Below, one piece after another: positions 18,048 to 27,013 of a DNA stretch of 64,000 nt (position 1 is its first letter; each line of letters opens with the position of its first letter). This DNA is from Nitrospirota bacterium. GTDB taxonomy: Bacteria > Nitrospirota > Thermodesulfovibrionia > Thermodesulfovibrionales > Dissulfurispiraceae. The stretch lies in NCBI GenBank assembly GCA_009773415.1, contig WSNO01000004.1, positions 1-64,000 of the forward strand, read 5' to 3'. Made by a program: the position numbers and the translations under genes. The notes under the pieces were generated by a model that was not told where the DNA came from, did not search any database, and worked only from the letters and a program-made list of their open reading frames with translations.

Positions 18048-18091
18048 CAAAGGCTCAAATCCTGAAATGGAATTTGAGCCTTTGTGTTTTT
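18048..18091 (+). terminator. Intrinsic terminator after tRNA-Met
   Basis: 13-bp perfect stem (CAAAGGCTCAAAT and its inverse) with an 11-base loop, followed by TGTTTTT. Confidence 0.85.
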
Positions 18092-18108
18092 GAATGCTCA
18101 AGGCTCAA

Positions 18109-19059
18109 TCACGAAGGAGCGCGGGGCGTTTCCTTCGGCAGGCCTATCCAGAGCAGCCGCTTATAGAGGTCGTTCATCGCGAGCAGGCGGACAACAACAA
18201 CCGCCATGATGACACGCGTAAGCAAAATCCACCAGAAGTTGCCGCCCACGACCACAAACAGCATTGTGTCCTCAATGATGGCGTGCGCGAGACAGAGAAA
18301 AACCGTTACGAGGCAGGCGTCCTTGTGGTTCAGTTGTTTTTTCTCGACGAATTGATAGAGCATTGCCGCTCCGTATGTGATGCCGACAAATACTCCGACC
18401 AGCCAGGGGGCCAGTGCACGGTCGCTCATGCCGATGGCGGTTGTCAGGCCCGTGAACCTTTTTTTGACACGATCCGCATGCTTCCACCCGGCCAGAAGTT
18501 CATAGGAGAATGTTATCAGGAAAATAATTATGACAATCTGCACCGATGTTGTCCCTATCTGGAGCAATGCGCCGCCCCAGCTGAATAGTCCGCCCTGAAC
18601 GGCCGGCTGCAGCACGATGCCGCTGACTTCGGCCGGCATGAGCGCGTGCATGATGATGCCGCTGACCAGGCCGACCACAACGCGAAACAGTGCAATGCGG
18701 ACAGTTGCTATGCCCAGATTCGTGAGGATGCCGGTCTCGATAAAGAGACTATGTGCAATGCCGAGCACAACACCGAGAATTGTAACCTGGCGGGGAGTAA
18801 GGTCGAGCGCCGCCGTGGTCGCCAGTGCCGCATAGATGGTATTGGTAAAACCTGCGAGCAGTGTTATGGCGGCTTCGCCCGGCAGCCCCATCAATCCCAT
18901 CAGCGGCGCAAAAAACGGCGCGATGACCGCCAGCAGCCCGAGCTCCCGCAGGATGACCGTCAGCACCGAAAGCGGGATGAACACCTTGAGCATCATCTTC
19001 GACACCTTGAGTGTAGGAGGAAGTGCGCGCGAGAACGCGCTTTTCACTGCATCAATCAT
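18109..19059 (-). CDS. Nucleoside-recognition (Gate) domain membrane protein
   Basis: 316 residues, about eight hydrophobic segments, inner membrane. Two Gate-domain repeats (PF07670): PLMGLMGLPGEAAITLLAGF (about 51-70) and a second near 205-250. Related proteins include SpmA/SpmB and the ferrous-iron and nucleoside transporters, but the substrate of this stand-alone type is unknown. It stands alone, facing away from the rhodanese gene and reading into the tRNA-Met terminator region. Confidence 0.8.
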   Translation of the reverse strand: MIDAVKSAFSRALPPTLKVSKMMLKVFIPLSVLTVILRELGLLAVIAPFFAPLMGLMGLPGEAAITLLAGFTNTIYAALATTAALDLTPRQVTILGVVLGIAHSLFIETGILTNLGIATVRIALFRVVVGLVSGIIMHALMPAEVSGIVLQPAVQGGLFSWGGALLQIGTTSVQIVIIIFLITFSYELLAGWKHADRVKKRFTGLTTAIGMSDRALAPWLVGVFVGITYGAAMLYQFVEKKQLNHKDACLVTVFLCLAHAIIEDTMLFVVVGGNFWWILLTRVIMAVVVVRLLAMNDLYKRLLWIGLPKETPRAPS

Positions 19060-19219
19060 GGGGGACTGGTCAGGACTTTCCGGGAAATGTCCGGTTGCGG
19101 CCGACGCATTCTGCCGGAGTATTCATGTCGATTAACGGCATTATTCTGCCCATGCAAAGCCTTTCAGGGGGGGAGTGTGGTCAATCAAGATTCGGTTATT
19201 ATGCGTGTCACAGCGGACT

Positions 19220-19537
19220 TTAGGCAAGCGGATAGTCCGCCTCTTTCCACGCCTTCACGCCGCCGTCCAGAACCTTTGCATGCGCGAAACCCTTTTCGCG
19301 ATATTCAGCCGCCACCCTGGCGGCGCCGGCATCCGCAAATCAGGCGCAGTAGAAAATAATCTCCGTGTCTTGCGGGAGCTTTTCCTCCCGGGACTTCAGT
19401 GTCGAAAGCAGGATTGCGCCTTCCAGCAGCATGCCGCGACACTTCTCGTCGTCATCATACGCGCAGACAAGAATCGCGGCGTCGCCCTCGACCTTGATAT
19501 GTGCCTCATGCGGCGATATCTTCTGCGGAATGCTCAT
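19220..19537 (-). CDS. Rhodanese-like protein with predicted selenocysteine at an in-frame TGA
   Basis: 105 residues if the TGA at 19342-19340 is read as selenocysteine. The frame continues without break for 39 codons to a TAA: FADAGAARVAAEYREKGF and LDGGVKAWKEADYPL are the standard second half of a rhodanese domain. The active-site loop reads FYCA-Sec (C64, Sec66), and from family knowledge relatives commonly carry a second cysteine here (YCxC). A GC-rich hairpin 15-32 bases after the TGA has the form of a bacterial SECIS. Start ATG 19537 with GGGAGG 5 bases upstream. Rhodaneses transfer sulfane sulfur; a C-x-Sec pair would suit redox or selenium chemistry. The alternative is a nonsense mutation. 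Confidence 0.75.
19308..19342 (-). promoter_or_regulatory. Predicted bacterial SECIS element with the UGA
   Basis: Minus strand: TGA (19342-19340), 15 bases, stem GCCGCC (19324-19319), loop AGGGT (19318-19314), stem GGCGGC (19313-19308). The loop begins 21 bases after the UGA, with G in its second position. Both fit the known pattern for SelB-binding elements. Confidence 0.6.
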
Positions 19538-19730
19538 GCCGGCCTCCCTTGCCTCTCAACGCCATTCTACCCCTGCGGGGCTGCATCATTAAACGATCTG
19601 CCTTCAATTCTGCTATTATTTGGAAAAGAAGTAAAGACCGGGAGCGCTTCGTCAGGATTTTTTGATGAATGGATGCTGCGCGGGCATCGGGTATCAACAC
19701 GTGAATTCCGTTTACTGAGGATATCAGGCT

Positions 19731-20180
19731 ATGTGGAACAAGCTGCCGCTCGAAAAAGAGCTTTCGCTTTTATTATTGACGACCGATGTTGCCAAGGCAT
19801 ATAACAACCTTGATGTCTCTTTTATTGAAGATAAACTTGCCGATGACGTCGTGTATGAGAGCCAGCAGGTGCTGGTTCCCCTGAGGGGCAAGCCGGGCGT
19901 TGTCGAGTATCTTCAGAAAAAGTTTGAGACCATCAGCAGCACACCTGACGCCATGCTCTATGTTGAGCTCGCCTTTCTCGAAAACCTCTCTGATTCGATG
20001 ATTCCAGTGGCATTCGCGCAGGACGGGCAGCCATGCCTGATTATGGCGCAGGGCTCGCCGGACAAGAAGCTGGCTGTTGTCGTTGTTCATGAGTTCAACG
20101 GCCTGATCTCCAGAATCGACCTCTGCACCGTCGCGCCGCACTGGTCGCAGGCAAAAGGCACCGGGGAGTTCCCGCGGTAG
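19731..20180 (+). CDS. Conserved hypothetical, possible SnoaL/NTF2-like fold
   Basis: 149 residues, no signal peptide. An N-terminal helical part is followed by alternating strands with a conserved-looking VELAFLENLSDS and LAVVVVHEFNGLISRIDLC. The last ends like NTF2-like proteins (strand with final D-L-C). A function cannot be given. It stands alone on the plus strand. The ribosome site is weak (GAGG about 10 bases before the ATG at 19731). Confidence 0.55.
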   Translation: MWNKLPLEKELSLLLLTTDVAKAYNNLDVSFIEDKLADDVVYESQQVLVPLRGKPGVVEYLQKKFETISSTPDAMLYVELAFLENLSDSMIPVAFAQDGQPCLIMAQGSPDKKLAVVVVHEFNGLISRIDLCTVAPHWSQAKGTGEFPR

Positions 20181-20272
20181 TTTTCAGCGGCAAGCGCGCC
20201 GATCAGATCAGCAGTGTTTCACGCGAAGGCAGGGGAAGGCGCAGGGCAGCCGGCGATGCCTGCGACCGTCCG

Positions 20273-20806
20273 CTACGGACAGAGCGCGTCGTGAAGACGG
20301 TGTTCGCGCGTCCCGGCAACAATGGTGTGCCAGCGGGTACGGGCATTCGATTCGGCGCGCAACTCTCCGGTGCTGCCGTAGTCAGCTGACGACATTACGC
20401 GGATGATGCGGTTCGGGCAGTCGACCTCGTAGTGTGCAAGCGTATATTTATAGGTATATTTATAGTCTTCGAAGCCGGGACCAAAAGTTCCGGCCTTCTT
20501 CTGATCGGCAATCCACTGCTCCCGCCCCTCTTCGCTGCGCAGAGCCTTTTTCGTCCAGACGCGGGTGTACTGCGAGGTCGGGTGCTGGATGCTCTGCGGG
20601 TTGAAGGAGTAAACGAAATAGGAATCCCGATGGTAAATCAGCCAGTCGCTGCCGGTCGCTTTATAGGCGATATCGCGGGTGCCGCGCGAGACAGTGTCTG
20701 CCGCGTCCTGCGGGCTGCGGACAATGGCGCAGCCGGGCAGCAGCGTAACGGCAAGGCACATGACGCATATCCGGAAAAGCGCGGTCTTACTCAACCGAGA
20801 CAGCAT
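20273..20806 (-). CDS. Lipoprotein with surface-adhesin E-like domain
   Basis: 177 residues. Signal peptide with lipobox LLPGC (cleavage before C26). The mature part contains YFVYSFNPQSIQ, RVWTKKAL and LAHYEVDCPNRIIRV, which follow the Adhesin_E (PF16747) pattern of small envelope lipoproteins. Role in this organism unknown. Last gene of a four-gene minus-strand run; it overlaps the preceding FlgO-like gene by 20 bp. Confidence 0.7.
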   Translation of the reverse strand: MLSRLSKTALFRICVMCLAVTLLPGCAIVRSPQDAADTVSRGTRDIAYKATGSDWLIYHRDSYFVYSFNPQSIQHPTSQYTRVWTKKALRSEEGREQWIADQKKAGTFGPGFEDYKYTYKYTLAHYEVDCPNRIIRVMSSADYGSTGELRAESNARTRWHTIVAGTREHRLHDALCP

Positions 20807-21410
20807 TGAACAGTCCTCCGCACCCGGCGGTGATTTCCCGGCTCGCCATCTTCGTTACGCGACCGGTCGCAACGTCGACTTTGCGGGCGAAGAGGAAGAG
20901 CTTGTTGCCGGAATAGCTGAATGTGCCGACAATATATTCGGAATATGGATACTCGGGATGGCGGACGCGCTTCGGGTCGCGGCTCATCGCGACAAGCCCC
21001 TTGTCCGAGAGCGTGAAGCTTTCCGAGAACTCAGCCTGAACGATCTTTGCCCTGCATGTGCGGTTGAGGCTGCTCCGCATCAGCTCACCCATGACGATGC
21101 CGTGCTTTTTCGGCTGGAGCGAATGGATGTCGACAAAATCAGTAACGAGAAATGTCGGCGAAGGGCAGGCGGTAACGTTCGGGTTGCCGGTCGGGTTGCA
21201 CGGCTCGCCGCACAGATCGGCAGCCATGCCCTGAAATACCGGCTTCATGTCGACGCGGGAGAGAATTTCCTCGAGGCTGGTCGTGCAGTCAGCGCTGCCC
21301 ATATAGCGCGCGAAGCATCCGCTCAGGACAAACAACAGCCCGAGGAGCAGCACCGCGAGGCTGCGCCGGAGAACGCTGACTGAACATATCTGCAGAAAAG
21401 GCATCTTCAT
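20787..21410 (-). CDS. FlgO-like lipoprotein
   Basis: About 207 residues from the ATG at 21410; a TTG at 21440 would add ten. Signal peptide with lipobox VLSGC. The mature part has TFLVTDFVDIHSLQ, LGRL-like helical text and the strand pair YIVGTFSYSGNKLFLFARKVDVATGRV, which match the FlgO (PF17680) domain. It is presumably anchored to the outer membrane. It sits between a second FlgO-like protein and the adhesin-like lipoprotein. The mature N terminus is rich in cysteine (six before residue 75). Confidence 0.7.
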   Translation of the reverse strand: MKMPFLQICSVSVLRRSLAVLLLGLLFVLSGCFARYMGSADCTTSLEEILSRVDMKPVFQGMAADLCGEPCNPTGNPNVTACPSPTFLVTDFVDIHSLQPKKHGIVMGELMRSSLNRTCRAKIVQAEFSESFTLSDKGLVAMSRDPKRVRHPEYPYSEYIVGTFSYSGNKLFLFARKVDVATGRVTKMASREITAGCGGLFNAVSVE

Positions 21411-21448
21411 CAGTGTATACAATACCCTCTCTTTGTGCAACAGTGAGA

Positions 21449-22264
21449 TTATTTTTCAGGAACCTTCTTTTTCGCCTGACCCTTGGGGACTGCCTTCGCA
21501 CTCTGCTTCGACTTTTCAACCTCGTCTTCAACAAGAAGCCTCATTTCGGTGGTCAGGCGCATCTTGAGATCGTCATGGACACGTTTTATCTCTTCCTGAA
21601 CGCGTTTGCGGACATCGTCATCAATCAACTTGCGCATGTCGTCGCCGGCCGAAAGCTCGGATGCGCCTTTTATGCTCATGCCGCGGTGCGGAGCGTTGTA
21701 CAGCAGCAGCTCGTTGCCTTCCGTGGGAATTGCAACCTGTCCGGTCGACAGAACCATGCCGGTGTCGGTGTCCATAAACCGGGCGTTAACCATGACGGTG
21801 TCGTTTGTAATAAGATATGTGCCGGTTACGATGCCGCCGACGCGATATGTTTCTTTTATTTTCTTCATATCGCGCGCCAGCGAGAACTCGCCGGACTCGG
21901 TGATGAGAAGATTGCTCACAAGCCGGAAATCTACGATCGACCATCTCCGCACATGCATTTCGTGCATCAGGTTTTCCGAGAGCAGGCGCCCGAGGCGGGA
22001 GGTCTCCCTGAGATTGTCGAGATTGACGAAGGTGGTGATCACGATCGGCTGGTGCTGCGCCTTCTTGTCAACGTTGCGCTCCAACTGGTCAGCAAGAAAA
22101 GTGACGAGTGCGTTCAGATTGCCTGCCGGCGTTGCGCTCCCCTGCGGCTTCAGAAGCATAGTGTAGATCGGTTTCGGGTTTTGTGCCGGCTGCTCCTCCT
22201 GGGCGGAGACTGCGCCGGCGGCGACCAGAAACACCATAATAAGCATTATCAGCAATTTTCTCAT
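21449..22264 (-). CDS. FlgO-domain secreted protein
   Basis: 271 residues. Signal peptide ends near AVSAQEE (no lipobox), so probably periplasmic. The FlgO domain spans about 50-190: ALVTFLADQLERN, ITTFVNLDNLRETSRLGRLL, and GIVTGTYLITNDTVMVNARF. A charged coiled-coil tail follows (about 205-271) and ends in KKKVPEK. FlgO proteins were named for Vibrio outer-membrane flagellar stability, but the domain is common outside flagella. No flagellar genes are nearby. Confidence 0.75.
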   Translation of the reverse strand: MRKLLIMLIMVFLVAAGAVSAQEEQPAQNPKPIYTMLLKPQGSATPAGNLNALVTFLADQLERNVDKKAQHQPIVITTFVNLDNLRETSRLGRLLSENLMHEMHVRRWSIVDFRLVSNLLITESGEFSLARDMKKIKETYRVGGIVTGTYLITNDTVMVNARFMDTDTGMVLSTGQVAIPTEGNELLLYNAPHRGMSIKGASELSAGDDMRKLIDDDVRKRVQEEIKRVHDDLKMRLTTEMRLLVEDEVEKSKQSAKAVPKGQAKKKVPEK

Positions 22265-22276
22265 CGTCTCCTCCCG

Positions 22277-22573
22277 TTATTGTGCGGTCTTCCTGATTAT
22301 CAGGACATCATGCGGGCTGCTCACTTCCTGAACAGCAACGGCCTGCCCGTCCGTGCAGATCTTCGACCGATAGGTGACCGGAACATCGTTTTGTCTCTGC
22401 CTTGTTGTGTCGTACTTCTGCAGCGGCTCGCGCGCTTCCGAACAGACAAGCACCTGCTGAACCGGCACCGGCAAGGCAGCAACCGGCTGAGCCTTTTTCG
22501 ATGAGCAACCGGCAACCATAAGTGTGCCGGCGCAGAATATGCAGAACATTAGTATTGCACTTGCCCGTTTCAT
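22277..22573 (-). CDS. Small lipoprotein, first gene of envelope operon
   Basis: 98 residues from the ATG at 22573 (GGAGG 7 bases upstream; a GTG one codon earlier is less suitable). Signal peptide with lipobox LMVAGC. The mature part has VLVCSEAREPLQKYD and a mid-region cysteine (SKICTDG). No family is recognised. It opens a minus-strand run with two FlgO-like proteins and an adhesin-like lipoprotein. Confidence 0.65.
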   Translation of the reverse strand: MKRASAILMFCIFCAGTLMVAGCSSKKAQPVAALPVPVQQVLVCSEAREPLQKYDTTRQRQNDVPVTYRSKICTDGQAVAVQEVSSPHDVLIIRKTAQ

Positions 22574-22713
22574 CACGCTTCCTCCTGTCCGATACCCTAC
22601 AATGTATTCTTATGTTCGGAGATTTGGAGAGTAACTTGAGCCGGCAAAACTGCTGCAAGCAGGCGGTTCCCCCGGAATCTGCTACAATATGTCCATCCGA
22701 TTCGGGGGGCACA

Positions 22714-24378
22714 ATGCGCTTAGGCCTTGATGTCGGCGGCACCCACACCGATGCAGTCATCATAGACACCAGCGGAATCGTCTGTTCCGTAAAGGTTCCG
22801 ACGGACCACGGCAATCTTCTCTCATCAGTCATGTCTGCCTTGAACAGCGTTCTGGACGCTGCGCCGACGCCGGTTTCCGCCGTTCACCTCAGCACGACGC
22901 TGACCACGAATGCCCTTCTTGAGGGAAAGACCGAGCCCGTGGGAGTACTCGTCTCATCGGGGCCCGGAATTCATCCGCTTCACCACCGCATCGGCGATGC
23001 CTTCTTTGTTGTTGACGGCGCGATGGATCATCGCGGAGCCGAGGTTCTGCCGCTGGATGCGGCGCAGCTCGGACATGCGGCAAACGCGTGCAAAGAGCGC
23101 GGGATTCGCTCGTTCGCGGTCGTCGGCAAATTCTCCCCGCGCAATACTATGCACGAAAAGCTCATGGCAGCCGCTCTTGCCGGACAGGCCGACTTCGTCA
23201 CCTCCGGACATATGCTCGGCGGACGCCTGAACTTTCCCCGCCGCATCACGACCGCCTATTTCAATGCAGCCGTCTGGCGGACCTATAACTCGTTTGCGGA
23301 CGCCGTTGAAGAAGGGCTCCGGAAACTGGGCATACAGCCAGACCTTGCGATACTCAAAGCGGATGGCGGAACCATGCCGCTCGCGGCCTCGCGTTCGCTT
23401 CCGGTTCAGTCGATCTTGTCGGGTCCGGCGGCAAGCATTATGGGCATAACCGCACTATGCGACGTGCAGGGCGATGCAGTTCTGCTCGACATCGGCGGCA
23501 CCTCAACCGATATCGCGGTCGTTGCAGGCGGGACTCCCCTTCTTGCTCCCGGCGGCATAGGATTTAACGGCAGACAGACCCTCGTCAGGGCTATGGTTTC
23601 GTCCTCACTGGCTGTCGGCGGTGATTCTGTGCTCCGCGCTTCAGCAGGCGGCGTTTCAGTCGGCCCTGATCGGTGCGGGCCGTGCATGGCGCTCGGAGGG
23701 AGCGTCCCGACGCTTATGGATGCCTGCAATTATTGCGGGCTGTCGCATGTCGGCTCGCTTGAGGCTTCGCGCAGCGGCATGGAAGCCCTTGCCCGGCTGT
23801 CGCACAGAGATGTCGCCGACGTAGCCCGGGAGGCTGTCTCCCGCGCTGTCGCCGCCATCAAATCGGCAGTCGATGCCCTTGTCGTTGCCGTGAACGAAAA
23901 ACCGGTGTATACGGTTCGCGAAATGCTGCATCCGGAGCGCATTGCGCCCAAAAAGATTTATGCGGTGGGCGGTCCTGCTCACGCCTTGTCGGACGCGCTG
24001 TCGTCGGCTTTTGGCCCGAATGTTGTTGTTCCACGACAGCATGCCGTCGCCAACGCGATTGGCGCTGCCATTGCACGCCCCACGTGCGGCCTCGAGCTGT
24101 ATGCCGACACCGAACGCGGGGTGAAACTTATTCCGCACCTTTCGCTTTCCGCAAAGGTTGACCGATCCTATGCCTTAGAGCACGCCAAAGAAGATGCGCG
24201 GCGGGGACTGCTTTCGCTCGTTGCAGCCGAATCGCCGACTGATATAGAGCTTGTCGAAGCATCTTCGTTCAACATGATACAGGGCGGCCGTCTTGCCGGC
24301 AAAACCATTCGCGTGCAGTGCCAGATCAGACCGGGCATCGAGGAGTCGTATCTTCCCGCCTTCCGGAGGGAATCATGA
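22714..24378 (+). CDS. Hydantoinase/oxoprolinase A-family protein
   Basis: 554 residues from the ATG at 22714, with a GGGGGG block upstream. The longer frame back to 22522 is not coding-like. N-terminal Hydant_A_N (LGLDVGGTHTDAVI, 3-16), then the ASKHA ATP-binding segments ILSGPAAS and DIGGTSTDIAVV (about 258-269). The family hydrolyses cyclic amides such as N-methylhydantoin or 5-oxoproline using ATP, often with a partner B subunit. None is present here, so the substrate is open. It overlaps the following deacetylase gene by ATGA. Confidence 0.8.
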   Translation: MRLGLDVGGTHTDAVIIDTSGIVCSVKVPTDHGNLLSSVMSALNSVLDAAPTPVSAVHLSTTLTTNALLEGKTEPVGVLVSSGPGIHPLHHRIGDAFFVVDGAMDHRGAEVLPLDAAQLGHAANACKERGIRSFAVVGKFSPRNTMHEKLMAAALAGQADFVTSGHMLGGRLNFPRRITTAYFNAAVWRTYNSFADAVEEGLRKLGIQPDLAILKADGGTMPLAASRSLPVQSILSGPAASIMGITALCDVQGDAVLLDIGGTSTDIAVVAGGTPLLAPGGIGFNGRQTLVRAMVSSSLAVGGDSVLRASAGGVSVGPDRCGPCMALGGSVPTLMDACNYCGLSHVGSLEASRSGMEALARLSHRDVADVAREAVSRAVAAIKSAVDALVVAVNEKPVYTVREMLHPERIAPKKIYAVGGPAHALSDALSSAFGPNVVVPRQHAVANAIGAAIARPTCGLELYADTERGVKLIPHLSLSAKVDRSYALEHAKEDARRGLLSLVAAESPTDIELVEASSFNMIQGGRLAGKTIRVQCQIRPGIEESYLPAFRRES

Positions 24379-25685
24379 GAGCGGGGAACCGGCTCGGCGT
24401 CATCGTTTTTCCGGCGTTTGACTGGGCAATCAGTCCGACACACCCTGAGCGTCAGGAGCGCCTGCTCTATACACAGGATCAGCTGCGGGAAGAGGGCATT
24501 TTCGACATCCCCGGCATTACTGAATACAAGCCCGAAATCGCCTCAGTGGAAGATGTAGCACGTGTGCATTTTTGCATTCCTGACGTGGCAAGCGTGACGA
24601 CCGAGTCCCACCTCATCTCCGCCGGGGGTGCCGTCAGGGCCGCGCGACTTATTATGGAAGGGCAGGCTGATAAGGCATTTGCCCTTGTGCGCCCGCCGGG
24701 ACATCATGCCATGAAGGTAGTTCACGGCAATCGGGGGTTCTGCAACGTCAATATTGAAGCAGTGATGATCGAGTGGATTCGTGAACACTACGGGCAGAAG
24801 AGAATTGCAATTGTCGACACGGACTGCCACCACGGTGACGGCACACAGGATATCTACTGGCACGACCCGAACACCCTTTTCATCTCGCTGCATCAGGACG
24901 GCAGAACCCTGTATCCCGGCTCCGGACACCTGGAAGAGCTCGGCGGTCCGAACGCATTCGCAAAGACGATAAACATCCCTCTGCCGCCGATGACCGGAGA
25001 CGAGGGCTTCCTGCATGTTATCGACAATATCGTGATCCCGATACTGAACGACTTCAGGCCCGACCTTGTCATCAACTCCGCCGGGCAGGACAACCATTAT
25101 TCCGACCCGATTACCAACATGCTGTTTACCGCCCGCGGATACGCTCTGCTCAATGAGAAGCTCAGCCCCGACATTGCTGTGCTCGAAGGCGGCTATTCGA
25201 TTCAGGGCGCCCTCCCGTATGTGAATTGCGGTATCGTGCTCGCCATGGCCGGACTCGATTACAGTTTTCTGCGTGAGCCTGATCATGACGCGCAGCGGCT
25301 CAGGCAGGATCCGCGGGTGACCCGGCAGATTCGCCTCATGACTGATGCTGTGCTGGAAAACTACTTCCGTCCGAAACGAAAGGACTTCCCTGATCCGGGA
25401 ACGTTCATTTCGCGGCGCAAGCGTATTTTTTACGATACCGATATGATTGCCGACGAACAAGTCGAGTCGGTCATGCGCTGCAGTGAGTGCGCCGGCGTGC
25501 TGATTATCGAGAGTGATTCGTCCATCAATCCGCCTGCGCTCTGCATCGAGATTCCGCTCGGAGCCTGCGCGCGCTGCCGGGAAGCGGGATTGCAACGCCA
25601 TGAGCAGCAGCTTGCACGCGGACGGCACCGCATTCTGCAACTGATAAACAGGCCGGACAAAATATATGAAAACCGTTCCGTATAA
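24375..25685 (+). CDS. Histone deacetylase/acetoin-utilisation family amidohydrolase with C-terminal Cys pairs
   Basis: 436 residues from the ATG at 24375, which overlaps the hydantoinase stop (GGAGGG 5 bases upstream). Zn-dependent deacetylase core: HHAMKV and GNRGFCNVN, then metal ligands in DTDCHHGDGTQD (about 153-164) and the loop GGYSIQGALPYVN. The last 70 residues carry two CxxC pairs (CSEC and CARC), a probable zinc ribbon unusual for the short family form. The substrate is likely a small acylated amine or protein lysine. Translational coupling to a cyclic-amide hydrolase suggests consecutive steps on one amide substrate. Confidence 0.85.
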   Translation: MRAGNRLGVIVFPAFDWAISPTHPERQERLLYTQDQLREEGIFDIPGITEYKPEIASVEDVARVHFCIPDVASVTTESHLISAGGAVRAARLIMEGQADKAFALVRPPGHHAMKVVHGNRGFCNVNIEAVMIEWIREHYGQKRIAIVDTDCHHGDGTQDIYWHDPNTLFISLHQDGRTLYPGSGHLEELGGPNAFAKTINIPLPPMTGDEGFLHVIDNIVIPILNDFRPDLVINSAGQDNHYSDPITNMLFTARGYALLNEKLSPDIAVLEGGYSIQGALPYVNCGIVLAMAGLDYSFLREPDHDAQRLRQDPRVTRQIRLMTDAVLENYFRPKRKDFPDPGTFISRRKRIFYDTDMIADEQVESVMRCSECAGVLIIESDSSINPPALCIEIPLGACARCREAGLQRHEQQLARGRHRILQLINRPDKIYENRSV

Positions 25686-25695
25686 TTCTGCCTTA

Positions 25696-25724
25696 TTGAC
25701 ACACACAGCTCACCCTGTTACGAT
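25696..25724 (+). promoter_or_regulatory. Sigma-70 promoter
   Basis: TTGACA (25696-25701), 17-base spacer, TACGAT (25719-25724). It leaves a leader of about 85 bases before the next gene. Confidence 0.65.
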
Positions 25725-25817
25725 TGATCCACACCTGCACCAGAAAGGGAAATCACCGGTGAGCTGGAACTAACCCGGAGGGTGAGGAGCAGCTGAAATA
25801 AACAACGGAGGAGTTAC

Positions 25818-26177
25818 ATGAGCGCTGCTACAGATTACAAGGAGTATGGCCGTCTGCAGGACTTTATCGCCTTCGCGAAGACCGGAGCAAAAATTAAGGC
25901 AACCGTCGCACTTTCCCGTCAGCTCGTCAGCAACAAAGTGCATCCGGGCAGTCATGAGGAAATGAAGTCGGAAGTCAATATGTTTCTCTATACTGCTGTG
26001 TTTACATTCAGGATTGGCGATGAAGACCGCACGGTATCAAAAGTGTATATGGTAAGTTCGACTGAGGAAAGCGCCAATCAGATGAAAGTCGACACCAACA
26101 TAAGCAATCAGCGGCTCAAGGTTGATTATGAACGGCTCAAGAGCGTCGGCATCGAAATGAACGAACCGCTGTTCTAA
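25818..26177 (+). CDS. Conserved hypothetical protein
   Basis: 119 residues with a strong ribosome site (GGAGGAG 5 bases before the ATG) and its own promoter. No signal peptide. An N-terminal helix, then strands around [24 protein letters not shown] and a C-terminal charged helix. I do not recognise the family. Its stop overlaps the hisF stop on the opposite strand by 4 bp. Confidence 0.65.
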   Translation: MSAATDYKEYGRLQDFIAFAKTGAKIKATVALSRQLVSNKVHPGSHEEMKSEVNMFLYTAVFTFRIGDEDRTVSKVYMVSSTEESANQMKVDTNISNQRLKVDYERLKSVGIEMNEPLF

Positions 26178-27013
26178 AGACGCACCGGCACGCCTCTGGC
26201 GCGCAGATATTCCTTTGACTCTCGAACAGTGAACTCGCGATAGTGGAAAATAGAGGCAGCCAGCGCGGCATCGGCTTTGCCCGCGGTCAGTCCTTCGTAC
26301 AGGTGCTCCAGCGTACCGGCGCCGCCTGATGCAATAACGGGGATGGTCACCGCTTCGGAGACTGCGCGGGTCAGAGCTATATCGTAACCGTCTTTTGTAC
26401 CGTCCTTGTCCATGCTCGTCAGCAGGATTTCGCCCGCGCCCAGCGCTTCCATCTTTCGCGCCCAGGCGATTGCATTGATACGCTTCATTCTTCTGCCGCC
26501 GTGCGTGGAGATGGCCCATATCTGCCCGGAAACGGGAAGCGAAAGAACCACGTCTGCCATGGCTGCATCTGAGCTCCAAAGCTCGCCGGTCGCGTCGTCC
26601 ATGTTATCGGCAACGCGCTTGGCGTCGATCGCCACGACGATGCACTGACTGCCGAAGCGTTCGGCTGCCTTGCTGATGAAATGCGGGTCTTTCACTGCGG
26701 TGGTATTGATGGAAACCTTGTCGCAGCCTGCGTTCAGCAGGTCGCGTATGTCGTCGAGCGACTTGATGCCGCCGCCGACGGTAAGCGGCATGAAAACATC
26801 TTCAGCCGTCTTCTGCACAACATCAAGAATGACTTTTCTTTTTTCGTGCGAGGCGGTGATGTCAAGAAATACGAGTTCATCGGCGCCCTGCTGATCATAA
26901 AAAACGGCGTTTTCGACCGGGTCGCCCGCATCGCGCAGATTCTCGAAGCTTACCCCCTTCACAACGCGACCGTTTTTGACATCAAGGCAGGGGATTATGC
27001 GTTTGGCCAGCAT
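26174..27013 (-). CDS. hisF: Imidazole glycerol phosphate synthase subunit HisF with an internal insertion
   Basis: 279 residues; the usual length is about 252. It makes IGP and AICAR from PRFAR with ammonia from HisH in histidine biosynthesis. The TIM barrel keeps catalytic D11 ([12 protein letters not shown]) and D130 (VVAIDAKR), plus GGGIKS and [10 protein letters not shown] phosphate sites. Residues about 134-164 hold an extra 20-odd residues between the D130 strand and THGGRR, so the loop over the active face is long. It begins directly after the hisA stop (TGAATG). HisH is not in the window. Confidence 0.93.
   Translation of the reverse strand: MLAKRIIPCLDVKNGRVVKGVSFENLRDAGDPVENAVFYDQQGADELVFLDITASHEKRKVILDVVQKTAEDVFMPLTVGGGIKSLDDIRDLLNAGCDKVSINTTAVKDPHFISKAAERFGSQCIVVAIDAKRVADNMDDATGELWSSDAAMADVVLSLPVSGQIWAISTHGGRRMKRINAIAWARKMEALGAGEILLTSMDKDGTKDGYDIALTRAVSEAVTIPVIASGGAGTLEHLYEGLTAGKADAALAASIFHYREFTVRESKEYLRARGVPVRL

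Noticed and set aside
22522-22713. Extended N terminus of the hydantoinase-like protein
   Set aside because: The family starts at the LGLDVGGTHTD segment and the extension is not conserved-looking.
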